Source of the DNA: Nocardia jiangxiensis NBRC 101359
GTDB taxonomy: Bacteria; Actinomycetota; Actinomycetes; Mycobacteriales; Mycobacteriaceae
DNA: 40,052 nt
Assembly: GCF_000308615.1 (NCBI RefSeq)
Contig: NZ_BAGB01000154.1
Location: 1-40,052 of the forward strand
Direction of reading: 5' to 3'
The notes below the pieces were generated by a model. That model did no database searches, was not told where the DNA came from, and saw only the letters and a program-made list of their open reading frames with translations. This document shows, piece by piece, positions 9,124-16,617 of the stretch; the stretch's first letter is position 1, and each line of letters opens with the position of its first letter. Both the position numbers and the translations under genes were made by a program.

Positions 9124-9909
9124 GTGGAATTAGGCCTCAAGGACAAAGTTGCCCTCGTGCTCGGCGGCGGGGGTGGTCTCGGCAGCGCCATCGCGACCAC
9201 GTTGGCAGCCGAAGGGGCGAAAATCGCCGTCGCCGACCATAGCCATGATGCACTGAAAAAGGTAGCCGCGAACCTGGACACGACTGCCGCGGAATATCTG
9301 AGCCTCGATTGGGATCTCGGAGATCTTTCGCGTATCGACCCGAACATCGAGGCGATCGAAAGCGAGCTGGGATCCGTCGATGTGTTGGTCAACATCACGG
9401 GAGGGCCGCCGCCAACTCCTGTCTCCGGGCAAGACGGTCAGCTGTGGTCGGACCAGTTCCGCTCCATGGTGCTCTCGGTAATCGCGATCACCGATCGCAT
9501 ACTGCCGACCATGCGCGAACAAGGCTGGGGCCGGGTTATCACCAGCACGTCCTCCGGCGTCCTGGAACCGATACCGAACCTCGGACTCTCCAATGCGTTG
9601 CGTTCCAGCCTCGTGGGGTGGTCCAAGACTCTCGCCCGCGAGATCGGGCGCGATGGCGTCACCGCCAACATCGTTGTACCTGGCCGAATCGGTACCGACC
9701 GCATCAACTTCCTCGACCGCGCCAAGGCCGAACGAGAAGGCCGGACCGTGGACGAGGTAGCCCGGGCGAGCACTGATTCGATTCCGCTGGGCCGGTACGG
9801 GAACCCGCAGGAATACGCCGACACCATCGCATTCTTGGCCAGCACCCGCGCCTCTTACATCACCGGATCGATTATCCGTGTCGACGGTGGAATGCTTGCC
9901 AGCATCTAA
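9124..9909 (+). CDS. SDR-like protein lacking the catalytic Tyr/Lys
   Basis: A 261-residue Rossmann protein of the short-chain dehydrogenase superfamily. The glycine motif is GGGGGLG (14-20) and the C-terminus has the usual YITGSIIRVDGG segment. Where YxxxK is expected, it reads LSNALR (155-160), preceded by EPIPNLG, so both catalytic residues are absent. This pattern fits the beta-ketoacyl-reductase-like SDR subgroup described as lacking the canonical tetrad. It may bind a nucleotide and act by a non-standard mechanism. The GTG at 9124 follows an excellent AGGAGGAG at 9111-9118. It is probably co-transcribed with the DUF4392 gene and may act on the same metabolite. Confidence 0.88.
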   Translation: MELGLKDKVALVLGGGGGLGSAIATTLAAEGAKIAVADHSHDALKKVAANLDTTAAEYLSLDWDLGDLSRIDPNIEAIESELGSVDVLVNITGGPPPTPVSGQDGQLWSDQFRSMVLSVIAITDRILPTMREQGWGRVITSTSSGVLEPIPNLGLSNALRSSLVGWSKTLAREIGRDGVTANIVVPGRIGTDRINFLDRAKAEREGRTVDEVARASTDSIPLGRYGNPQEYADTIAFLASTRASYITGSIIRVDGGMLASI

Positions 9910-10048
9910 CACATCGCAAACCCGCTCGATCGAGCTACACACCACACATTTCGGGCACAAGCCCGGCAAACATCACCGCTAGGCCGACTTCCGTTCAATG
10001 GCATAGTCTATAGCGTCACCGAATGCAATATCGAAATGGAATTGCACA

Positions 10049-11377
10049 ATGGAGTCTTCCATATCATCACAATCTATCCAACCGATGAGATCCCGAGATG
10101 CGTTGGCGAAACGCATCTACAATAAGATATCCTGGCGACTGTTCCCGCTGGTCATCGCATGCTACTTCATATCATTTCTCGACCGGACCAATATTGGCAT
10201 CGCACAGCTCCAGATGAACAAACAATTGGGTCTGGGTGATGCAGCGTTCGGTCTGGGTGCAGGAGTATTCTTCATTGCATACTTGATTTTCGAGGTGCCC
10301 AGCAATCTCTATATGCACAAGGTGGGCGCAAAGAAGACCATCATGCGAATCATGATTCTCTGGGGACTGGTCTCCATCTGTTTCATGTTCGTCCAGAATC
10401 CGACCGAGTTCCTCATATTGCGATTCCTCTTGGGCGCTACGGAGGCGGGATTCTTTCCTGGAATGATCCTCTACCTGACCTATTGGTACCCCTCTGAGTG
10501 GAGAGCTCGGGCAGTGGCGATTTTCATCGTCGCCCAGCCGGCGTCGGGTCTGGTCGGCGCCCCCCTCGGCGGGTGGATCCTGAAGGCATTCGATCATGTC
10601 GGCGGGCTGTCGGGATGGAGATGGCTATTCTTTGTCGAGGGCGTACCGGCGGTGATTCTCGGTATCGCGGTCCTCTGGCTTCTCGCGGATGGCCCACGGC
10701 AGGTCAAGTGGTTGACGGAGGACGAGAAAAATTTCGTCATCGGAAACCTTGCCCGGGAACACGAGCAGAAAAAAACGCTCGTGCCACACTCACTCCGGGA
10801 GCTTGTCCGAAATGGTCGGGTGGTTCTGCTGGTGGTGCTGGTATTTGCGGAATCCATGGGCTTGTACGGACTGACGTTCTACCTTCCCACACTGGTTAAA
10901 GGGGCAGGTATTCACAGCTCCGTCACGATCGGGTTCATCACCGCAATCCCATTTCTGTGCGGGATGATTGCGATGGTGCTGGTGAGCCGCAGTTCTGACC
11001 GGCGGCGAGAAAGGAGATGGCACCTCAGCATCCCATTCGTCGTATCAGCGGTGGGACTTTCCGCGAGTGCAGTATTGGGCGGAAATCACACTGTACCGGC
11101 GATCATTGCCCTCTGTGTGGCGGCTGCCGGTGTGTACACGGTCTCTGCGCTCTGCTGGAACTTGCCGCCCGCATTCTTCGCCGGTACAGCAGCAGCGGCA
11201 GGGATTGCCGCCATCAACTCGCTCGGTAATCTCGGTGGCTTTGTCAGCCCCTACCTGATCGGAATGTCCCAGTCGATGGGTGGCGGTACCTCGGTCGGTC
11301 TCTACATCCTGAGTGCCGTGCTGGTCATCGGTGCCATCCTCACCCACCGGATCCCCGCTCATATGGTGAATCGCTGA
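10049..11377 (+). CDS. MFS transporter, anion:cation symporter (ACS) family
   Basis: A 442-residue membrane protein with twelve predicted helices. Early signatures include ISFLDRTNIGIAQ in the first segment and FLLGATEAGFFPGMILYLTYWYP, typical of the ACS family of organic-anion uptake permeases (glucarate, tartrate, phthalate and similar acids). It probably imports the substrate of the surrounding catabolic genes. The ATG at 10049 has no strong ribosome site; an ATG twelve codons later is an alternative. The last 734 bases (from about 10644) are repeated in decayed form at 23449-24087. The stop codon is followed directly by an ISL3 transposase fragment. Confidence 0.92.
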   Translation: MESSISSQSIQPMRSRDALAKRIYNKISWRLFPLVIACYFISFLDRTNIGIAQLQMNKQLGLGDAAFGLGAGVFFIAYLIFEVPSNLYMHKVGAKKTIMRIMILWGLVSICFMFVQNPTEFLILRFLLGATEAGFFPGMILYLTYWYPSEWRARAVAIFIVAQPASGLVGAPLGGWILKAFDHVGGLSGWRWLFFVEGVPAVILGIAVLWLLADGPRQVKWLTEDEKNFVIGNLAREHEQKKTLVPHSLRELVRNGRVVLLVVLVFAESMGLYGLTFYLPTLVKGAGIHSSVTIGFITAIPFLCGMIAMVLVSRSSDRRRERRWHLSIPFVVSAVGLSASAVLGGNHTVPAIIALCVAAAGVYTVSALCWNLPPAFFAGTAAAAGIAAINSLGNLGGFVSPYLIGMSQSMGGGTSVGLYILSAVLVIGAILTHRIPAHMVNR

Positions 11378-11378
11378 A

Positions 11379-11505
11379 GTCATCTGGCACAACCTCGGCG
11401 AGGCGGTCGAACGCACCGTGGCACGCCACCGCGCCAGCCTGGCCGCCGCAGCGACCACCGAACCCGAACCGCAGAATCCGCCCGACATCACCGAGATCGC
11501 CGCAA
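11379..11505 (+). pseudogene. ISL3-family transposase internal fragment
   Basis: Immediately after the MFS stop, one frame reads VIWHNLGEAVERTVARHRAS and then LAAAATTEPEPQ, a match to the middle of ISL3-family (IS204/IS1001-like) transposases of actinobacteria. Neither end of the gene is present. A second ISL3 piece lies at 23369-23448 beside the other copy of the MFS gene; the two could be parts of one original element. Confidence 0.65.
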
Positions 11506-11586
11506 TGGACCTATACCGGCATCGTCCTCATCGTGGTCGGTGTCGCCGCGCTCGTGGTGACGGTGATGCGATCCTGGGCGCGCTGA
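11503..11586 (+). pseudogene. orphan C-terminal membrane segment
   Basis: One frame encodes QWTYTGIVLIVVGVAALVVT followed by VMRSWAR and a stop. This looks like the last transmembrane helix and basic tail of a membrane protein whose body is missing. It starts exactly where the ISL3 fragment fades, so it is probably a truncated gene end left by rearrangement. No family can be named from this length. Confidence 0.35.
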
Positions 11587-11671
11587 CTCTCCGTAGGCTG
11601 GCGCCCGGGATCGCCACCGATCCATTGATCGGTGAGCTGTATCTCGGGACCGCCGAATCCGCCCGCTGAGC

Positions 11672-12517
11672 TCAGGCGGCCCGGAACGTCTGCCGGATGC
11701 GCCCGATACCCTCGATCTCGAGCTCGACGACATCGCCGGGGCGCAGATAGGGGAATCGGCCCGACAGCGCCACGCCCTCGGGGGTGCCGGTGTTGATGAT
11801 GTCGCCCGGCTCGAGGACCGCGAACTGGGACAGATGCCAGATCAGGTAGGCGACGTCGAAGATGAGGTCGGCGGTCGAGGAGTCCTGGCGCGGTTCGCCG
11901 TTGACGAACGAGCGCAGCCGCAGATCCTTCGGGTTCAGCTCGGCCGCGGGCACCAGGGCCGGGCCCAGCGGGTTGAAGGTCTCGCAGCACTTGCCCTTGG
12001 ACCACTGTCCGCCGGACTCCTCCAGCTGGAATGCGCGCTCGGAGACGTCGTTGGAGATGGTATATCCCGCAACGTATTTCAGCGCCTCGTCGGGCGAATC
12101 CAGGTAGCGGGCGCGGGCGCCGATCACGACCGCGAGCTCCACCTCCCAATCCGTCTTCTCCGAGCCGCGCGGGATCAGTACGTCGTCGTACGGGCCGGTC
12201 ACCGTATTGGGGGTTTTGAAGAACAGTACCGGAACCTTCGGCGGCTCGGAGCCGGATTCGGCGGCGTGCGCGGCGTAGTTCATGCCGATGCACCACACCG
12301 CCTGCGGTCGCGCGATCGGTGCGCCGATGCGTTCACCGGAGATGTCCACGGGGGAAAGGGTTCCCGAGGCCAGCGCCGCGGTCACCGCCGAGATCCCGTT
12401 GGCCGCGAGAAATTCGCCGTCGACGTCCCGGGTGAGCGGGGACAGGTCATAGGCCTGCTCCCCATCGATGACCACCGGACGTTCGGCGCCGGCCGCGCCG
12501 ACCCGCTGCAACTTCAC
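11672..12517 (-). CDS. 2,4-diketo-3-deoxy-L-fuconate hydrolase-like FAH protein
   Basis: A 281-residue FAH-family enzyme with CIGMNYAAHAAESG (76-89), metal ligands E125 and E127 (DWEVELAVVIG) and D157 (GYTISNDVSER), and the NTGTPEGVALSG loop. In non-phosphorylative L-fucose catabolism this enzyme splits 2,4-diketo-3-deoxy-L-fuconate into pyruvate and L-lactate. That role is inferred here from the lactonase, fuconate dehydratase, SDR and lactate dehydrogenase around it. Its ATG overlaps the TGA of the upstream lactonase (12514-12517), so translation is coupled. The 5-oxopent-3-ene or acylpyruvate hydrolase relatives are alternatives by sequence alone. Confidence 0.88.
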   Translation of the reverse strand: MKLQRVGAAGAERPVVIDGEQAYDLSPLTRDVDGEFLAANGISAVTAALASGTLSPVDISGERIGAPIARPQAVWCIGMNYAAHAAESGSEPPKVPVLFFKTPNTVTGPYDDVLIPRGSEKTDWEVELAVVIGARARYLDSPDEALKYVAGYTISNDVSERAFQLEESGGQWSKGKCCETFNPLGPALVPAAELNPKDLRLRSFVNGEPRQDSSTADLIFDVAYLIWHLSQFAVLEPGDIINTGTPEGVALSGRFPYLRPGDVVELEIEGIGRIRQTFRAA

Positions 12518-13410
12518 GCACTGACTCCTTCACTGTGAGAATGGAAAATACCCGCCGGGGCGGGGAGTTTATAGACTCGCGAGGCCGTGCCCGACAACAC
12601 CGTGCTGCGGTCGCTGGGCGACAAGCCCGCCAGGGTGCCGAGGGTGGCCCGCCAGACCTCGGAATAGGATGCTGTGGTCAGGGTGAAGGGCCAATCGCCG
12701 CCGACCATGAGCCGATCCGGCCCGAACGCCTCCAGCGCATGGTCGACGTACCGTTGCCAGTCCGCGGCGGTGAATCCGGGCCCGGAAACCGTTGCCAGGC
12801 CGGAGATCTTGGCCACCACATTCGGCGGCGCGGCCGCGGCGGCCAGCAGATCCGCCCACGGCTGCCACTCTCCGGCGGCGATCGGCGGCTTGCCCAGATG
12901 ATCGAGAACGATGCTGAGCGTGGGGTGTTCGGCCGCGATCACCGGGACCTGCGCCAGCAATTCGAGGGTCTCGGCCACCGCGTCGAAGCTGAGCCCGGCC
13001 TCGGCCAGTAGGGCCAGGCTCCGCGAAACCTCCGGGCGCAGCAGATATGCCGGGTCGGGGTCGCGATGGATCATGTGCCGCACCCCGGCGAATCCGGGCT
13101 GCCGCAGCCGCGTGAGCTCGGCGGCGGTGCGGTCGGGATCGTGCAGAGGCAGCCAGCCCACGACTCCGGCCGGGCAGGGCGACGTGGCCGCCGCGTCGAG
13201 CAGGGCGTGTGATTCGGCGAGCGAATCGGAGGCCTGCACGAGCACCAGGGCCCCGATTTCGTGTTCGCCCAGCTGTGGCTCGAGGTCGTCGAGGGTGTAG
13301 CTTTGATATAAGACATCCGATGTTTCTGTGAGCCAGTCGTACTCGACGTGGAATTTTCCGCCGGTGATATCCCAGACATGGACATGGGCGTCTACAGTCA
13401 TCGGAGGCAT
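12514..13410 (-). CDS. L-fuconolactonase-like amidohydrolase
   Basis: A 298-residue amidohydrolase-2 TIM barrel. The HxH metal-type motif is H9/H11 in VDAHVHVWD. FAGVRHMIHRDPD lies mid-protein, LDHLGKPPI carries the conserved His, and D239 is in VGGDWPF. These are the landmarks of L-fuconolactonases and related sugar lactonases. It would open L-fucono-1,5-lactone to L-fuconate. The ATG at 13410 is favoured over one nine bases later because GAGGA precedes it by about 9 bases. Only 32 bases separate it from the divergent GntR gene. A perfect ACATCCGATGT operator-like palindrome lies inside its first codons (13313-13323). It is coupled to the FAH gene by a 4-base overlap. Confidence 0.88.
   Translation of the reverse strand: MPPMTVDAHVHVWDITGGKFHVEYDWLTETSDVLYQSYTLDDLEPQLGEHEIGALVLVQASDSLAESHALLDAAATSPCPAGVVGWLPLHDPDRTAAELTRLRQPGFAGVRHMIHRDPDPAYLLRPEVSRSLALLAEAGLSFDAVAETLELLAQVPVIAAEHPTLSIVLDHLGKPPIAAGEWQPWADLLAAAAAPPNVVAKISGLATVSGPGFTAADWQRYVDHALEAFGPDRLMVGGDWPFTLTTASYSEVWRATLGTLAGLSPSDRSTVLSGTASRVYKLPAPAGIFHSHSEGVSA
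13313..13323. promoter_or_regulatory. operator-like palindrome ACATCCGATGT (site 1)
   Basis: Arms ACATC/GATGT around one central base, located about 90 bases inside the lactonase gene and about 120 bases from the GntR start. The same core appears at 20782-20792 upstream of the fuconate dehydratase. It is a candidate site for the fucose-cluster GntR regulator (inference). Confidence 0.5.
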
Positions 13411-13442
13411 GGGTTCACATCCTCGGAAGCGAAGGTACGGGT

Positions 13443-14111
13443 TTGTCGGTCACGGACGACGCGATAGCGAAGATCAAGGCGATGATCGTCTCGGGCGATC
13501 TGCGCCCGGGTTCCCGGCTGCCGCGCGAGGCCGATCTGGCCGCCGAACTCGGCGTATCGCGAAATTCGCTGCGGGAGGCCGTGCGCGCGCTGTCGCTGGT
13601 GCGCATCCTGGACGTGCGCCAGGGCGACGGTACGTATGTGTCGAGCCTGGAACCGAATTCGCTGCTCGACGCGATGAGCTTCCTGCTGGAATTTCACCAG
13701 GACTCCTCGGTGCTCGACATTCTGGGCGTGCGGCGCATTCTGGAGCCCGCGGCCACGGCCCTGGCGGCCCAGAAGATGTCCGACGAGGAGATCGCCCACC
13801 TGCGCACGCTGGTGGAGCCCGAGGGGACCTCGGTGACCGATCTGGTTGCCCTGGATCTGAACTTCCACGCCGCCATTGCGAGCGGCTCGGGGAATAAGAT
13901 GCTTGCCTCGCTGCTGGATTCGCTGTCCATGCCGACCACGCGGGCGCGGATCTGGCGCGGTGTCACCGAGGAGGGCGCGTACGAGCGGACCGTCTCCGAG
14001 CATCGCGGCATCTGCGATGCCATTGTCGCGCGCGATCCACAACTTGCGCAGGCGCGAGCGGTGGCGCACGTCGCCGGGGTCATGGAGTGGTTGCAGCGGG
14101 CCGCGGGCTGA
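13443..14111 (+). CDS. GntR family regulator of the fucose cluster, FCD subgroup
   Basis: A 222-residue FadR-type regulator. The winged HTH carries LRPGSRLPREADLAAELGVS followed by RNSLREAVRAL. The C-terminal FCD ligand domain has LRILEP-like helices, DLNFHAAIASGSGN (ligand/metal segment) and a closing EHRGICDAIVARDP stretch. The TTG start at 13443 follows GAAGG by 7 bases. It is divergent from the lactonase-FAH pair and convergent with the aldo-keto reductase gene, so it lies at the centre of the fucose genes. The recurring ACATCSGATGT palindromes are its likely targets, and a pathway acid such as L-fuconate is a plausible effector (both inference). Confidence 0.9.
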   Translation: MSVTDDAIAKIKAMIVSGDLRPGSRLPREADLAAELGVSRNSLREAVRALSLVRILDVRQGDGTYVSSLEPNSLLDAMSFLLEFHQDSSVLDILGVRRILEPAATALAAQKMSDEEIAHLRTLVEPEGTSVTDLVALDLNFHAAIASGSGNKMLASLLDSLSMPTTRARIWRGVTEEGAYERTVSEHRGICDAIVARDPQLAQARAVAHVAGVMEWLQRAAG

Positions 14112-14241
14112 GCGGTGGCACGGGGCCGGGCGCAGCGACCGGTTCGGGCGTCGCGGCGGCGCGGGACGTCGTGCGCGGACCGTGAGCCGTCGAGGGACGA
14201 GGCGGATCTGCGACATGCCGTGGCGCCAGGGGTGCTGCCGC

Positions 14242-15219
14242 TCACCAGAGTGCTCCGCCTTCGAGTTCTGTCCACAGCTCCTCGGGCACGGGAACGTTCA
14301 GCATTGCGACGCTGTCCTCGATCTCCGCGCGCGTGCCCGAGCCCAGCACGATCGCCCGCACCGCCGGATGGCGCCGCGGGAACTGCATGGCCGCCGCCCG
14401 CAGCGGCACACCGTATGCGGCGCAGGCGGTCTCCATGGCCTGGGCCCGGGCGATGACCTCCGGATCAGCCGCGACGTAGTCGAAGGTACCCTGCCGCAGC
14501 GGATCCGCCAGAATTCCGCTGTTGAGCACCCCGGCCACGCGCACCCGGATGCCGCGGCGCGCGCACTCGGTCAGGAGTTCGGTCTCGGCACGCCGGTCCA
14601 GCAGCGAATACCGCCCAGCGATCAGCACCTCATCGATCGGGGCCTCCCGGACGAACCGCAGCGCGGTCTCCACGTGATTCACGCCGACGCCGATGCCGGT
14701 CGTGAGTCCCTGCGCACGCAGCCGCTCGAGTTCGGGCACGGCCTCGGTGAGGGCCTGGTCCATATGCTCCTCCGGATCGTGGATCAGCAGCTGATCCACC
14801 CGATCCAGGCCCAGTCGGCGCAGCGACTCCTCCAGTGAGCGTCGTACGCCGGCCGCCGAATAGTCGCGCACGCGTGAGCGTTTGGGTGCGCCGTAGAATT
14901 CCTCCGCACCGTCGAGTGCGTCCGGATCGCAGTAGAGTAAGCGGCCGACCTTGGTGGAGACGGCGTACGAGGCCCGGTCGCGTGTGCGCAGGAACCGGCC
15001 CAGCCGCTCCTCGCTGAGCCCGCCGCCGTAGTGCGGGGCGGTGTCGAAGGCACGAATGCCGTTGTCCCACGCGGCGGTCAGGGCATCGGCGGCGCTGGAC
15101 TCGTCGACCGCACGGTAAAGTCCCGCGTATCCGGCACCGCCGAGTACTACTCTTGTGCAGTCGTGGTCCGCCGTCGAGGAGCTGAGGGCCACATTCGCAT
15201 CCTCATTCACTTCCGGCAC
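14242..15219 (-). CDS. aldo-keto reductase, L-fucose (D-threo-aldose) 1-dehydrogenase-like
   Basis: A 325-residue AKR barrel with the complete tetrad: D59 and Y64 (RAFDTAPHYG), K90 (VSTKVG) and H147 (LLIHDPE). The order and the LGGAGYAGLYRAV N-terminus match the D-threo-aldose/L-fucose dehydrogenase branch, which oxidises L-fucose with NAD(P) to the 1,5-lactone. It is the last gene of the leftward run that begins with the fuconate dehydratase and includes the ABC importer and mutarotase. The GTG at 15219 is used; a second in-frame GTG three codons later is equally possible, and neither has a strong ribosome site. Confidence 0.87.
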   Translation of the reverse strand: MPEVNEDANVALSSSTADHDCTRVVLGGAGYAGLYRAVDESSAADALTAAWDNGIRAFDTAPHYGGGLSEERLGRFLRTRDRASYAVSTKVGRLLYCDPDALDGAEEFYGAPKRSRVRDYSAAGVRRSLEESLRRLGLDRVDQLLIHDPEEHMDQALTEAVPELERLRAQGLTTGIGVGVNHVETALRFVREAPIDEVLIAGRYSLLDRRAETELLTECARRGIRVRVAGVLNSGILADPLRQGTFDYVAADPEVIARAQAMETACAAYGVPLRAAAMQFPRRHPAVRAIVLGSGTRAEIEDSVAMLNVPVPEELWTELEGGALW

Positions 15220-15258
15220 CTGCCGTCGCGTCGAACGTCGGCCGTAGCGGCCATCTCA

Positions 15259-15582
15259 TCATGCCGACTCCGTCGGATTGAGCTCCCACACCACCGCAAG
15301 CCCCGCATCGCGGTCCGAATAATCGTGCGGCACATCCAGATAGCCGCCCATCCGTGCCTGCCAGGCGATGTTCACCGGCATGCCAGCCAGCCGCTCGAGC
15401 AGCAGATCGTAGGACTCGCAGTCGATTACGTGAAACAGGTCCGCGCCGCTGCGCCAGATGGTCCAGTCGGTGGCTCCCGCAGCACGGATGGCGGCCACGA
15501 GTGCAGGCGGGACCTCCCGATGGGCGCCCTCGTACTCGTCCTCCGCGCCCGGTTTGAGTTTGGTGTGCAAGGCGATTCGCAT
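15259..15582 (-). CDS. L-rhamnose/L-fucose mutarotase family protein (DUF718)
   Basis: A 107-residue dimeric alpha-beta barrel-type protein starting MRIALHTKLKPGAEDEYEGA. It contains WTIWRSGADLFHVIDC and ends near YSDRDAGLAVVWELN. These are the marks of the RhaM/DUF718 family, which interconverts alpha and beta anomers of 6-deoxysugars. It would feed the correct anomer of L-fucose to the adjacent dehydrogenase. The ATG at 15582 has GGAG 8 bases upstream, inside the end of the permease gene, and lies 5 bases after the permease stop. A longer open frame upstream is only the antisense-like continuation through the permease. Confidence 0.87.
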   Translation of the reverse strand: MRIALHTKLKPGAEDEYEGAHREVPPALVAAIRAAGATDWTIWRSGADLFHVIDCESYDLLLERLAGMPVNIAWQARMGGYLDVPHDYSDRDAGLAVVWELNPTESA

Positions 15583-15587
15583 GACGT

Positions 15588-16616
15588 TCACTCCTGCCGG
15601 CGGCCGCTGGCGATGCGGGTGATCATGAGCGCGACCAGGATCAGCGCGCCGTTGATGAACTTCAGCGAATCGGCGCTGACCCCACCGTAGGAGAGCAGCT
15701 TCTCGATCAGCGTCAGGATCGTGATGCCGAAGAACGCGCCCAGCACCGAACCGCGCCCGCCGTTGAGCGAGACGCCGCCGATCACGCAGGCGGCGAACAC
15801 GTCGAAGATCATGCCGTTGCCCTGGGCGACCTGCACGCTGGCGAACTGCCCCGAGTAGATGAGCCCGCCGATCGCGGCCAGCACCCCGGCGATGATCAGC
15901 ACCGAGATCACCACGCGATCGGTGCGGATGCCCGCCGCGCGGGCCGCGCCCTGATTGCCGCCCACCGCGTACAGCGCGCGCCCGGCGGTGGTGTAGTTGA
16001 GCACCAGATAGCCGATGACGAACAGCCCGAGGCAGATCACCACGTTCACCGGCACCCCGCCGATGCGCGAATTGCCGAGCCAGAGCACCGAATCGGGAAT
16101 CTTCGTGAGGGTGAAGCCGCCGGTGAGGAAGGTCAGCAGGCCGCGCAGCGCGATCTGCATCGCGAGCGTGACGATGAATCCGTTGAGCCCGAACCGCACG
16201 ATCAGCAGCCCGTTCGCCACGCCGACCACCAGCCCGACGACCAGCGCGATCGGGATCGTCATCCACGGCGAGGCCCAGGTGAAGGCGCCGACCTTGGCGG
16301 TGCCCATGGTGACCCAGATCGCGACGCCGGGCGCCAGGCCGAAGGTCGACTCCAGCGACAGATCCATATAGCCGACGACCAGCACCAGCACCTCGGCCAG
16401 AACGAGCAGCGCGATGCCGCTCATGGTGGTGAGCACATTGGTCAGGTTGGCCCCGGAGATGAAGCTCGAATTGATGAAATACCCGACGATCAGCACCAGC
16501 ACGATCGGCGGCACCAGCAGGAAATCGCGGAGCGAGCCCCAGCGAATGGCGGGCCGCGAGCGTGGGCGCGGCGCGGTCGCCTCCGCGGTGTCGGATCCGG
16601 TCGCGATCTGCGTCAT
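15588..16616 (-). CDS. sugar ABC transporter permease, RbsC-like
   Basis: About 342 residues with eight to ten hydrophobic segments of the BPD_transp_2 family. The characteristic EVLVLVVGYMDLSLES near the third helix and the GRALYAVGGNQGAARAAGI loop, which contacts the ATPase, are present. The ATG at 16616 lies one base after the ATPase stop; an upstream TTG at 16625 would overlap it. It forms the membrane channel of the CUT2-type importer encoded with the upstream ATPase and lipoprotein. From the genes around it, the substrate is predicted to be L-fucose or another 6-deoxyhexose. Confidence 0.92.
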   Translation of the reverse strand: MTQIATGSDTAEATAPRPRSRPAIRWGSLRDFLLVPPIVLVLIVGYFINSSFISGANLTNVLTTMSGIALLVLAEVLVLVVGYMDLSLESTFGLAPGVAIWVTMGTAKVGAFTWASPWMTIPIALVVGLVVGVANGLLIVRFGLNGFIVTLAMQIALRGLLTFLTGGFTLTKIPDSVLWLGNSRIGGVPVNVVICLGLFVIGYLVLNYTTAGRALYAVGGNQGAARAAGIRTDRVVISVLIIAGVLAAIGGLIYSGQFASVQVAQGNGMIFDVFAACVIGGVSLNGGRGSVLGAFFGITILTLIEKLLSYGGVSADSLKFINGALILVALMITRIASGRRQE

Positions 16617-16617
16617 G

